IMG/VR virus record: IMGVR_UViG_3300021963_000027
Coordinates: 62,001 to 126,000 of that record
Reading direction: 5' to 3' (one strand)
DNA from: a virus
Length of the DNA stretch: 64,000 nt
A program made the position numbers and the translations under genes. A model generated the notes under the pieces. It saw only the letters and a program-made list of their open reading frames with translations. It made no database searches and was not told the DNA's origin. Position 1 is the first letter of the stretch. Each line of letters begins with the position of its first letter. This document shows, piece by piece, positions 51,399 through 59,434 of this stretch.

Positions 51399-51401
51399 TT
51401 A
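51396..51401 (-). promoter_or_regulatory. Late-promoter-like TAAATA, 5 nt before gene 51390
   Basis: It shares bases with the plus-strand -10 TATTAT (51393-51398): early and late promoters overlap on opposite strands. Confidence 0.62.
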
Positions 51402-51406
51402 ACTAA

Positions 51407-51763
51407 ATGATGCGAGTAGTGAATAAGTCAAAACATAAGCCAACTCCCGATGATTTTTATATTGGGCGTGGCTCTGTATTGGGCAACCCTTACCACTCTA
51501 AAGAATCCGATCATCCTCAAGCTCTCTATAAAGTGGAAACCACTGAAGAAGCTATTGAAGGGTATCAAGAATATTTTAGAAATAAATTTTCATCAACTGA
51601 TGAAGGATTTCGAAGACAGGTTCAAAATATTATTGAGAGAGAATTAAACGATAAGGATACGAATCTTGTTTGTTACTGCGCCCCTAATAAATGTCACGGT
51701 GACTTTATTAAAAAATTTGTCGAAGATGCAGCGAATCAAATCCGCTGGTCTTCTTTTATGTAA
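51407..51763 (+). CDS. DUF4326 family protein
   Basis: A 118-residue protein. YIGRGSVLGNPYH, then LVCYCAPNKCHGDFI, is the DUF4326 signature (R-x-S-x-x-G-N-P and C-x-C-x-P-x-x-C-H-G-D). The family is frequent in phages; function unknown. It may start at either of two adjacent ATGs. First gene of the recombination operon. Confidence 0.8.
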   Translation: MMRVVNKSKHKPTPDDFYIGRGSVLGNPYHSKESDHPQALYKVETTEEAIEGYQEYFRNKFSSTDEGFRRQVQNIIERELNDKDTNLVCYCAPNKCHGDFIKKFVEDAANQIRWSSFM

Positions 51764-51767
51764 AATT

Positions 51768-52166
51768 ATGAGTTACGAATTAATTAAAAAATATCAACAA
51801 CAATACGAAGAATTTGCCAAAATAAATGACTTCAATCTCGAAAATGTGACTCGCAGAGTTCCCTCCGAGAAGCACTTTTGGGTGTGCCGTCTCATTGATG
51901 CAAAGATCGATAAGGATAAACTTTACAAACTCAAAGCATCCACTAAGCACACTCTTCAAAAGAAGCTTATGGAAGAATCTCCTGTGGCACTCAATAAGCA
52001 ATATTTGGATGATCTGGATAAGACTCCATCATTGGAGGCAATCAATCAAAAAATTAAAGAGCAAGAGTATCTTATTGAATATCTGGAAAAATTGGTAAGT
52101 CAGATTACATTCATTGGTAACGACATTAAGAACATTTTGGAACTGCGGAAACTACAGGAATTATGA
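51768..52166 (+). CDS. UvsY-like recombination mediator candidate
   Basis: Start at ATG 51768. The 132-residue all-helical protein has KHFWVCRLIDAKIDKDKLYK and PSLEAINQKIKEQEYLIEYL then IKNILELRKLQEL, and sits directly before uvsW as in T4-type operons. UvsY loads UvsX on gp32-coated single strands. Sequence similarity is weak; size, helicity and position carry the call. Confidence 0.55.
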   Translation: MSYELIKKYQQQYEEFAKINDFNLENVTRRVPSEKHFWVCRLIDAKIDKDKLYKLKASTKHTLQKKLMEESPVALNKQYLDDLDKTPSLEAINQKIKEQEYLIEYLEKLVSQITFIGNDIKNILELRKLQEL

Positions 52167-52369
52167 ATAAATACGAATTAAATCCAGAAGAATCTTTTTA
52201 CGAAAATATCATTCGCGTTTTTCATATGAAAATGGAACACCAAAAAATCAAATTCGATTATATTAATCCCAATATGATGGCAGAAATTCTTGAAAAATTG
52301 GAGAATTATGGTAGATTTGAGGCTGATGAAGAAATTTGGGAATGGATACAAGATATGTATGGAGCATGA
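52163..52369 (+). CDS. Small acidic unknown protein
   Basis: A 68-residue helical, acidic protein between the UvsY candidate and uvsW. ATGA-type overlaps at both ends imply coupling. No motif. Confidence 0.6.
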   Translation: MNKYELNPEESFYENIIRVFHMKMEHQKIKFDYINPNMMAEILEKLENYGRFEADEEIWEWIQDMYGA

Positions 52370-53778
52370 TAACATTTGATTATAAACCAACTAAGCGACA
52401 GGCGCAATTGATTACGGATTCCGAAACACTCGGTATGATCCGTAATCATTTTTCTGTTAAGAATGACGGTGCTTCTTTCGCTAAGAAGAAAGGACATCGT
52501 TTTGTAAAAGACCGTAAGTATGCAATCACGCCCACTGGTTTGTTTGACTTCGGATTTTATGGGGAGATTCTAAAACATCTAAGAGATAACCAAATTACCG
52601 ATATCACATTCACTGATGAATTTCGTGATAGATTGAAATGTGGCATTGGGAAATTCGAGTTCAAAGATGAACTTAAATATGATGCTCGTTATTATCAAAA
52701 AGATTCTATCATAGCTGGACTAGAGAAAGGTTATGGTGTTTTTCTATTAGCAACAGGAGCAGGTAAATCTCTAGCTCAAGCATTACTGATAGAAAATTAT
52801 ATGGAAAACGTATCAAATGATACATTCAAATGTCTTATCGTAGTTCCAGGTCTTTCTCTTGTAAATCAGTTACAAAAAGATTTCGAGGACTACCAAGTCA
52901 CATTCTCATATTCAGGTTGGACTGGTGAAAGTCCTTTGCAAGATACTCAAGTTGTTATATGCAATACTCAGAATTTAGGTTCCAAATTTACTGATAATCC
53001 TTGGATACTTGATGTGAATTTATTGATAGTCGATGAGTGTCACGGTGTCAATAGTGATGCCAATTTGTCAAAAATTATTAATAAAATTAAAACACCAAAC
53101 AAGTTCGGTTTTACAGGGACATTATCTGATAAACCATTGAATCAATGGAAAACGCTTGGTGTCTTTGGACCAGTGATTTATGAGAAGAAATCCAAAGAAT
53201 TGAGAGATGAGAAATATCTATCAAATGTTAATATAAATGTTTTAAAATTGAAACATTCAAAAACATATAAATTAAATTATAAACAAGAATTAGAATACTT
53301 ATATAAAAATGAAAAACGGAATGATTTTATTTGTAAATTGGCTGGCAAACTTAATGGTAACGTTCTTATTATGGTTAATCACTTGGAACATGGCGATTCT
53401 TTACTATCTGTTTTGTCTAATAAATTGGATAGACATATATATTTTGTCAAAGGTGAAGTCGATGTTCAAGAAAGACAAAAAATAATTGACATGATGGAAA
53501 AGAATGATAATATCATTTGTATTGCGATGTCATCTATCTTTTCCACAGGTATCAACATTAAAAATCTTCCAAATATTATGTTTGTTGGATTGGGTAAGAG
53601 CTTTATTCGTGTTGTTCAGTCAATTGGTAGAGGACTTCGTTTGCATGAAAGTAAAGACAAATTGAGGATATTTGATGTTGTCGATGATACCAAATATTCA
53701 TCTTCCCATGCCGAATACAGACAAGAAATTTATGATAAAGAAGATATCCAATGGACGGAAAGAACAATTGAAATATGA
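52366..53778 (+). CDS. uvsW: UvsW-type DNA/RNA helicase
   Basis: Start at ATG 52366 (ATGA overlap). The 470-residue SF2 helicase has Walker A LLATGAGKSLAQA, motif Ia IVVPGLSLVNQ, motif II LLIVDECHGVN, motif III FGFTGTL and motif VI QSIGRGLRLHES. In T4, UvsW removes R-loops and processes forks and recombination intermediates, shutting off origin-dependent replication. N-terminal domain as in T4. Confidence 0.92.
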   Translation: MITFDYKPTKRQAQLITDSETLGMIRNHFSVKNDGASFAKKKGHRFVKDRKYAITPTGLFDFGFYGEILKHLRDNQITDITFTDEFRDRLKCGIGKFEFKDELKYDARYYQKDSIIAGLEKGYGVFLLATGAGKSLAQALLIENYMENVSNDTFKCLIVVPGLSLVNQLQKDFEDYQVTFSYSGWTGESPLQDTQVVICNTQNLGSKFTDNPWILDVNLLIVDECHGVNSDANLSKIINKIKTPNKFGFTGTLSDKPLNQWKTLGVFGPVIYEKKSKELRDEKYLSNVNINVLKLKHSKTYKLNYKQELEYLYKNEKRNDFICKLAGKLNGNVLIMVNHLEHGDSLLSVLSNKLDRHIYFVKGEVDVQERQKIIDMMEKNDNIICIAMSSIFSTGINIKNLPNIMFVGLGKSFIRVVQSIGRGLRLHESKDKLRIFDVVDDTKYSSSHAEYRQEIYDKEDIQWTERTIEI

Positions 53779-54215
53779 GTAATAAAAATGAGTATTATGT
53801 AAACTCTAAAGAGTTTCGAGAACAATTAACATATTATTATGAGTCGGATAAGATGACTAATAATCTAGCATCTAACATTGTTAAAATAGCAGAGGGATTA
53901 TCATACAATCATCGATTTATTCGATATTCTCGAAGCTGGAAAGAAGAAATGGTGGGAGATGCGATTGTAAAAATGTATCATGCTTTGGAGAAAAAATTAT
54001 ATAATATTGAATCGGAATTCAACCCTTTCTCTTACTTTAATCGGATAGCATGGAACGCTTTTACGAACCGTATCAATAAGGAAAAAGGTCAACATGAAGG
54101 GTTGAACGAATATAAGGAGATGGTGTATATGGAAAACATGTCTGGTCCTGATGCAATGGGTCATGTGTATGTGAAACCAGTGATGGAGGGAGATGAATAC
54201 GATGATAATGATTAA
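53775..54215 (+). CDS. 55: Late-transcription sigma factor gp55
   Basis: A 146-residue protein. YYVNSKEFREQLTYYYESD, NLASNIVKIAEGLSYNHRF and GDAIVKMYHALEKKLY, then FNPFSYFNRIAWNAF are the gp55 sequence landmarks. It directs RNA polymerase to TATAAATA promoters, and the TAAATA elements across this window are its probable targets. Coupled to uvsW by ATGA. Confidence 0.92.
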   Translation: MSNKNEYYVNSKEFREQLTYYYESDKMTNNLASNIVKIAEGLSYNHRFIRYSRSWKEEMVGDAIVKMYHALEKKLYNIESEFNPFSYFNRIAWNAFTNRINKEKGQHEGLNEYKEMVYMENMSGPDAMGHVYVKPVMEGDEYDDND

Positions 54216-55227
54216 GAAACCGAACGTAGCAATATTCTCTGACCTACACTTAGGTCTATATGGAAATTCGACAGAGTGGCACGAAATCGCTCTCAAGTGG
54301 GCAGATTGGATGGTTTCCGATTTGAAGAAAAAGAAAATCACAGACATTTTTTTCCTTGGTGACTTTTTCCATAACCGTTCAGAAATCTCTGTGCAGACAA
54401 TCCACGTTGCATCCGAATTGATTGCCAAATTCAAGAACTTTAATATGTTCATGGTGATTGGAAATCACGATGCTTTCTATAAAAATCGTAGTGATGTCCA
54501 TAGCTTGGGATTCCTCAAGGGTCATGACAATATCACTATTATTGATCAGAACTTGGAATTGGATGCGTTTGGTAAGAAGTTACTATTCGTCCCATGGAAT
54601 CACGAATTACCTGATGGTAAATTTGATCACATCTTTGGACACTTTGAAATCCAGACATTTCAGATGAACAATTACAAGGTCTGTGATCATGGATTCCAAG
54701 TTATGGATTTCCTCGCATCACGAACCACCAATGTTTGGTCTGGTCACTTCCATACTAAGAGTATCAAGAAATACAATGAAGGAACGATTCGATACATTGG
54801 TAATACTTTTCATCACGATTTCAACGATTGTGGAGATGACAAGGGTTATCACATTCTGAATCTGGAAGATGATTCCGTTGAATTTGTGAAGAATACGATG
54901 TCTCCTGAATTTATTAAAATTCCTCTGACTAAGATCAAGAATTATAAAGCAGAGGATATTGAAGGAAACATTATCAAGCTCATAGTTGACAAAGACATTG
55001 AAGATGATAAGGTGGAGAAGTTCAAAGTCTACCTGTCCAACTTCGCTCCTTTCCGTCTCACCACGGAATACAACGTGGCAACCAAGACAATCGGAGATGT
55101 TGAACAAGTCGATTCCATTGATATTGTTGGAATGTTTGATGAGTTCTACGAACAACTCAAGCTGGATGATGAGCAATTGGTAAGAGTGAAGAAAATAAAT
55201 GATGAGTTATACGAAAAGTGTAAATGA
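54202..55227 (+). CDS. 47: Recombination endonuclease subunit gp47 (Mre11/SbcD-like)
   Basis: Metallophosphoesterase motifs in order: IFSDLHLG, FLGDFFHNR, VIGNHDAF, HIFGHFE and WSGHFHTK. It forms the nuclease half of the gp46/47 complex that resects DNA ends. The start is uncertain among ATGs at 54193, 54202 and 54208; GGAGGG (54185-54190) favours 54202. It overlaps the end of gp55. Confidence 0.92.
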   Translation: MIMIKKPNVAIFSDLHLGLYGNSTEWHEIALKWADWMVSDLKKKKITDIFFLGDFFHNRSEISVQTIHVASELIAKFKNFNMFMVIGNHDAFYKNRSDVHSLGFLKGHDNITIIDQNLELDAFGKKLLFVPWNHELPDGKFDHIFGHFEIQTFQMNNYKVCDHGFQVMDFLASRTTNVWSGHFHTKSIKKYNEGTIRYIGNTFHHDFNDCGDDKGYHILNLEDDSVEFVKNTMSPEFIKIPLTKIKNYKAEDIEGNIIKLIVDKDIEDDKVEKFKVYLSNFAPFRLTTEYNVATKTIGDVEQVDSIDIVGMFDEFYEQLKLDDEQLVRVKKINDELYEKCK

Positions 55228-56141
55228 AAAAAATCTTATATAAAAATTTATCGGGTCAGAATTTCCTCAGTATTGGAAACGACCAGATTGTGATTGATTT
55301 CCAATCTGGTTTTAACCTGATTACTGGAAAGAATCTGGATAATCCAGATCGTGTAAACGGTATTGGGAAAAGCTGCATCGCAGAACTTTTCTACTATGCT
55401 CTGTTTGGTAAAACCATCCGTGATATCAAAAAAGAATTCATCATCAACAATATCACCAAAGGAAAGGGTGCTATTGAGCTTACGTTCGACGTAGAGACTG
55501 ACAATGACACTCAGACATATACAATCAAGCGACAACTCAAACCAAGCTCTGTGACGCTCCTGAGAGGCGAAGAAGACATTACCAAGGACTCCATTGCCAA
55601 CACTGATAAATTCATCTGTGATTTGATTGGTTCCAATCCTGTGATTTGCCGTAGCTGTGATATTTTGTCATTGTCTGATAATGTCCCATTCATGGCAAAG
55701 AAGCCTGAAGAGAAGCGCAAATTCATCAATGATATTTTCTCTCTGGAAGTCTTTGGTAAGATGAGCAACGAATTGAAGAATCTGATCCGCGAAAACAAAT
55801 CGGACATGAATATTTCTTCTGCTAAATTGGAGGAAATTGATAACACTCTGGAAACCCTGAACAGACAACAGGAGGATTACCAAAAGAAAGTCCAAGAGCG
55901 AGAAGAAATTCTTGAACAAAAACGCAAGGAGATCCAAGAGAAGATCGACGAAACAGTGGAAAAGATTGCTAAAATATCCATAACAGATGTCTCATCAATA
56001 CAATTGGAGCAAGAGAAGTATCATGAAGCTTGGAGAAAATTGGATGGAAAGATCGGTCATGTGAACGATGCGATTTCATCCAAGGAGACTTTGAGAAAAT
56101 TGAAGGTGAAAGAAATTGAACAAATTGAGAAAGTTATATGA
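55224..56141 (+). CDS. 46: gp46 (Rad50/SbcC-like), N-terminal half of a split gene
   Basis: A 305-residue protein with the ATP-binding N-lobe: FQSGFNLITGKN then NGIGKSCIAEL (Walker A, residues 45-55), QLKPSSVTL, and SLSDNVPFMAKKPEEKRKF, followed by the first strand of the coiled coil. It stops at EIEQIEKVI, exactly where the zinc hook should follow. The stop overlaps the next start (ATGA), so both halves can be made from one message. Confidence 0.88.
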   Translation: MKKILYKNLSGQNFLSIGNDQIVIDFQSGFNLITGKNLDNPDRVNGIGKSCIAELFYYALFGKTIRDIKKEFIINNITKGKGAIELTFDVETDNDTQTYTIKRQLKPSSVTLLRGEEDITKDSIANTDKFICDLIGSNPVICRSCDILSLSDNVPFMAKKPEEKRKFINDIFSLEVFGKMSNELKNLIRENKSDMNISSAKLEEIDNTLETLNRQQEDYQKKVQEREEILEQKRKEIQEKIDETVEKIAKISITDVSSIQLEQEKYHEAWRKLDGKIGHVNDAISSKETLRKLKVKEIEQIEKVI

Positions 56142-57214
56142 TAAGATTTGTTAAAAGAGATATAGGGAAATGGAGAAATCACGAAGGAAAAATACCTGAT
56201 AAAATTATGGAATTTGATAATGAAGATTCATTGTTAAAATACATAAAAACACTTTTCCCGAAAATGGAAAACGATGAAAAATTCCCACTTCATATCAAAG
56301 ACAATATGGTAATTCAATGGACAGTTATAGGATATATAAAAAAAATTATGATTAAATGTGATAAGTGCCTCCAAGATGTTCCCCATACTCATGTGGAACA
56401 TCTGGAGAAGATGAAAGAACAATATCAATCGGAATTGGATGATATTGTCAAGGAAATTGATGAATTGAAAGAACAAAAATCTCAATTCCATTCGAAAAAA
56501 GAAAAGGTTCAAGCTAAGGTAGCTGAGTTTCAGGATCAAATCAATGAATCGAAAGTCACCAAACAAAAATTGGAAGGTTTGGAAAATAGTCTCAAGCAAT
56601 ACAAAGATTCTTTGAACAACTTGAAGCTGGAAGAATTACCTAAACCAAATTTTGAGGAAAGTATTCAAAATACTTGGGTGAGACAAAATACTGAGAATGA
56701 TAATTTCCGAATGCTTAAACAGAAATCAGATGATTATGAAATCTGTAAATTTGTTCTTGGTGAAGAAGGTGTTCGTAGCTTTGTGGTGAAGAGACTTCTT
56801 TCCATGATGAACGCAAGCATTCAGCAATACATCAACGATCTTGGTATGTCCATCCGTTGCAAATTTGACGAATACTTTGATGAGCAGCTTTCCAATGACA
56901 AAGGTAAGGAGATTTCCTACTGGAACTTGAGCGGTGGTGAACGTAGAACAGTTGACCTCGCGTGTGCGTGGGCGTTCAAGGACTTGAAGAGAAAGATTTC
57001 TGGAGTGTCGTCTAATGTGGAATTTTTCGATGAATACCTTGATTCCACTTTAGATTCCATGGGAATTGATAAGTTAATCGAACAAATCAAACAACGAATT
57101 GATAGATTTGATCTTTCTGTTTATGTGATTTCTCATAGAACAGAAACCGCCAAACATGTTACTGGTGAAATTGTTGAACTTTCGAAAGAAAATGGTATAA
57201 CATCGAGAAAATAA
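56138..57214 (+). CDS. 46: gp46 C-terminal half with a 70-residue foreign N-terminus
   Basis: A 358-residue protein. Residues 1-70 match nothing in gp46 (for example GKWRNHEGKIPDKIMEFDNE). From MIKCDKCLQDVPHTHVEHLE on it is gp46: zinc-hook C-x-x-C (74-77), returning coiled coil, signature LSGGERRTVD, Walker B NVEFFDEYLDST, and VISHR. The inserted DNA is flanked by similar words (TTATATGATAAG and TTATGATTAAA), suggesting insertion at the hook. The C-terminal 33 codons are one of three related tails in this area. Confidence 0.85.
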   Translation: MIRFVKRDIGKWRNHEGKIPDKIMEFDNEDSLLKYIKTLFPKMENDEKFPLHIKDNMVIQWTVIGYIKKIMIKCDKCLQDVPHTHVEHLEKMKEQYQSELDDIVKEIDELKEQKSQFHSKKEKVQAKVAEFQDQINESKVTKQKLEGLENSLKQYKDSLNNLKLEELPKPNFEESIQNTWVRQNTENDNFRMLKQKSDDYEICKFVLGEEGVRSFVVKRLLSMMNASIQQYINDLGMSIRCKFDEYFDEQLSNDKGKEISYWNLSGGERRTVDLACAWAFKDLKRKISGVSSNVEFFDEYLDSTLDSMGIDKLIEQIKQRIDRFDLSVYVISHRTETAKHVTGEIVELSKENGITSRK

Positions 57215-57239
57215 CCAGCATTTGATTAAGTAGGATTAT

Positions 57240-58253
57240 ATGGAATATGTAATTACTAAAAAAATCAACGGTGGTAGGTTGGTCGGGGAAGAACAAAATA
57301 TTTTGAAAATGTATTATGATGATGGTCTATCTTTTCCTAAAATATCCGAAATTTATAATTATAAAGATTCCAAATTTATAAGAAAATTTTTTAAAGATAA
57401 TGGGTATAAATCAAGATCATCGGGAGAATATCATATACACGATATATGTATTAATCACAAAGATGATATTATAGAAATGTATTTGAATAACGAATCAAGT
57501 GTTGATATCGCTAATAAATATGATATTGATGTCGGAACGGTTTTAAATTGTTTACGAAGAAATAATATTAAAATAAGAAATTTTATCGAAGCTAGAAACA
57601 CTGAAAAGGTTAGGGGGTTGTGTAATAAGTTTAAAATTTCAGATGACGAAAGTATAAATTATATTGTAGAATCTTATAAAAGTGGTAAGACTGTTGATGA
57701 TTTGGCTAAAGAATTTTCTTGTGATAATATAACACTTAAAAAAATATTATTGAGAAATAACGCGACAATCAGAGGACTTGATAAATGTCAAACCGATGAA
57801 TCTAATAATAAAAGACAAAAAACTCTACAATGTAGATACGGTGTAAACGGTGTAATGCAAAATGAAGATTTTTTTGTAAAACAGCAAAAATCAGCCAAAA
57901 AATATAAAAAAGCTATAATCGATGGGGTTGAAATTGTTTATCAGGGATATGAATTAAAGGCTATTTACAGGCTGATCGATGAAGGTTATAACATAAGGGA
58001 AATTGAAAACGGGAAATATAAAGTTCCGAAATTTGAATATTCGTGGAATGGTAAAAAAAGAGTGTATTACCCAGATATATACATACCTAAAGATAATAGA
58101 ATTGTGGAGGTAAAGTCTTCTTATTTTTACGAAAAAGAGATGGAGAGGAATCTTGCAAAACGAGATTCAGTGTTAAAAGCTGGTTACAAATTCGATTTTT
58201 ATATTATGGATACATATGAGAAAGAAAATGGGATAACTAGAAGAGTGAATTAA
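57240..58253 (+). CDS. Free-standing homing endonuclease, PD-(D/E)XK (VSR-like) type
   Basis: A 337-residue protein. The N-terminal two thirds hold repeated helix-turn-helix-like units (YYDDGLSFPKISEIY; YLNNESSVDIANKYDID; YKSGKTVDDLAKEF), fitting long-site DNA recognition. The C-terminal nuclease domain has YQGYELKAIYRLIDEGYN, VYYPDIYIPKDNRIVEVKSS (D and E-x-K) and YKFDFYIMD. The last codons (EKENGITRRVN) copy the end of gp46, so its own stop is gp46-derived and carries a late promoter for the next gene. Confidence 0.82.
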   Translation: MEYVITKKINGGRLVGEEQNILKMYYDDGLSFPKISEIYNYKDSKFIRKFFKDNGYKSRSSGEYHIHDICINHKDDIIEMYLNNESSVDIANKYDIDVGTVLNCLRRNNIKIRNFIEARNTEKVRGLCNKFKISDDESINYIVESYKSGKTVDDLAKEFSCDNITLKKILLRNNATIRGLDKCQTDESNNKRQKTLQCRYGVNGVMQNEDFFVKQQKSAKKYKKAIIDGVEIVYQGYELKAIYRLIDEGYNIREIENGKYKVPKFEYSWNGKKRVYYPDIYIPKDNRIVEVKSSYFYEKEMERNLAKRDSVLKAGYKFDFYIMDTYEKENGITRRVN

Positions 58254-58256
58254 ATA
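58251..58256 (+). promoter_or_regulatory. Late-promoter-like TAAATA, 5 nt before gene 58262
   Basis: Formed by the stop codon and following bases of the gp46-like tail at the end of the endonuclease gene. Confidence 0.66.
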
Positions 58257-58261
58257 TTATA

Positions 58262-58636
58262 ATGAATGATATTATGAATATAGGTTTGATTTATGAGTCG
58301 ATAAATCAAAATTTTTTATACCACGCTACCTACAAACCATTAATTAAAAATATTAAAAAATTTGGATTGGGTGGTAATCCGAAAAAAAGAAAAAATTGGG
58401 AGGATTCCAAAGATGTTGTGTATTTGGCGAATGATCCTGATGTTGCGGAATCATATGCAGAAGAATCAGAATTGGTTAATGAAGATTGGTTGGATGAAAT
58501 TGTTATTTTCAAAATTGATACCAATAATTTAGATATTAATTTGTTAAAAAATGATGAAAACGTTAGAAATGATGATCAAGATACGTTCGAGTATTATGGA
58601 ATAATACCGTATGATTTTTTATTGAGGATTAAATAA
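58262..58636 (+). CDS. ADP-ribosyltransferase-like fold protein
   Basis: A 124-residue protein. FLYHATYKPLIKNIKKFGLG (Y-H-x-T, NAD-binding-like), VVYLANDPDVAESYAEES (Y-L-x-x-D-x-x-x-A-x-x-Y-A) and a final EYYGIIPYDFLLRI follow the small ART-like/toxin fold. A conserved late Glu is not certain. N-terminus MNIGLIYESINQ is a weak tag-like variant. It lies between two copies of the gp46 tail, so it appears to be a recent cassette. Confidence 0.65.
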   Translation: MNDIMNIGLIYESINQNFLYHATYKPLIKNIKKFGLGGNPKKRKNWEDSKDVVYLANDPDVAESYAEESELVNEDWLDEIVIFKIDTNNLDINLLKNDENVRNDDQDTFEYYGIIPYDFLLRIK

Positions 58637-58758
58637 TTGATAAAAATTCGTTATCCGTCTATGCCATCTCTCATAGAAAGGAAATGGAGAAGCATGTTAC
58701 TGGTGAAATTGTCTTCCTTGAAAAAGAAATGGGAGTTACTAGAAGACTAAATATATAA
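58633..58758 (+). pseudogene. Remnant of the original gp46 3' end
   Basis: A 41-codon fragment, with no start codon at its head, that reads IDKNSLSVYAISHRKEMEKH then VTGEIVFLEKEMGVTRRLNI and stops at 58756-58758. It matches the live gp46 C-terminus (LSVYVISHRTETAKHVTGEI). Twenty bases (CATGTTACTGGTGAAATTGT) are identical in both. It was left behind when the endonuclease/ART-like block entered upstream. Confidence 0.85.
58748..58753 (+). promoter_or_regulatory. Late-promoter-like TAAATA, 5 nt before gene 58759
   Basis: It lies inside the last codons of the gp46 remnant, so the promoter was originally embedded in gene 46. Confidence 0.68.
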
Positions 58759-59406
58759 GTGAAAAGTAAAAATTATTTCTCAGATATTGCAAACATTTAT
58801 TCGAGGATTATAAACGAATCTCCCGATAATATTACAATTATCGATGATAATGGTCATCGTAAATATCTTTCGTATGATAGCACTCCAAATGCTTATACAG
58901 GTCTTATCGGTAGAGATGGTGAATATGTCTTGTCTAAAGACATTGTGGGGCATAGTAATTTGATTGCTGCTATTAATAGTAGTGATGACGATATTATTCA
59001 AAAATTAATAACTAATGCTGATGATGTCGAAGATTTGAAAAGATTGGCAAGAGAAAGAATAAAAATAAGAATCTGGAAAAATCAAAAAGTTTATAGCATG
59101 TGGGATAAATATGATCCTTCATATGAAGATGCTATTAAAGATTCTCTGAAAGCAATAGGCGAAAATTATCAAGATTATAAATATGATAATGAATATGAAG
59201 AGTATGCAAATTTTCGTGACGCTGATACTTTTTTTGTAAACACTTTAACAGATGAACAAAAAGAAGAGAAAATGAAAGCTGAAATGGAAAAACGTGCAGC
59301 CGATAGAGCTTTAGCAGATAGAATAGCTGGTGTCAGACGAAAAGCTTCGAGTGATTATGACGCTCCTTATAAAAAACCTTCTTGGATGAATAGAGAAGGG
59401 GATTGA
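58759..59406 (+). CDS. Unknown late protein, tag-like N-terminus, GTG start
   Basis: A 215-residue protein starting at GTG 58759, 5 nt after TAAATA. It begins MKSKNYFSDIANIYSRIINE-S (I-N-E). The middle is acidic and beta-like; the end is helical with a run of charged residues (KAEMEKRAADRALADRI), then Pro-containing PYKKPSW. No family recognised. Confidence 0.62.
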   Translation: MKSKNYFSDIANIYSRIINESPDNITIIDDNGHRKYLSYDSTPNAYTGLIGRDGEYVLSKDIVGHSNLIAAINSSDDDIIQKLITNADDVEDLKRLARERIKIRIWKNQKVYSMWDKYDPSYEDAIKDSLKAIGENYQDYKYDNEYEEYANFRDADTFFVNTLTDEQKEEKMKAEMEKRAADRALADRIAGVRRKASSDYDAPYKKPSWMNREGD

Positions 59407-59434
59407 CATTTCAGATTAATACATAATTAATATT

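Noticed and set aside
59403-59431. TTGACA upstream of the GT-B gene as a promoter
   Set aside because: The hexamer overlaps the previous stop codon, and the possible -10 words give either a 13-14 nt spacer or a start inside the coding region.
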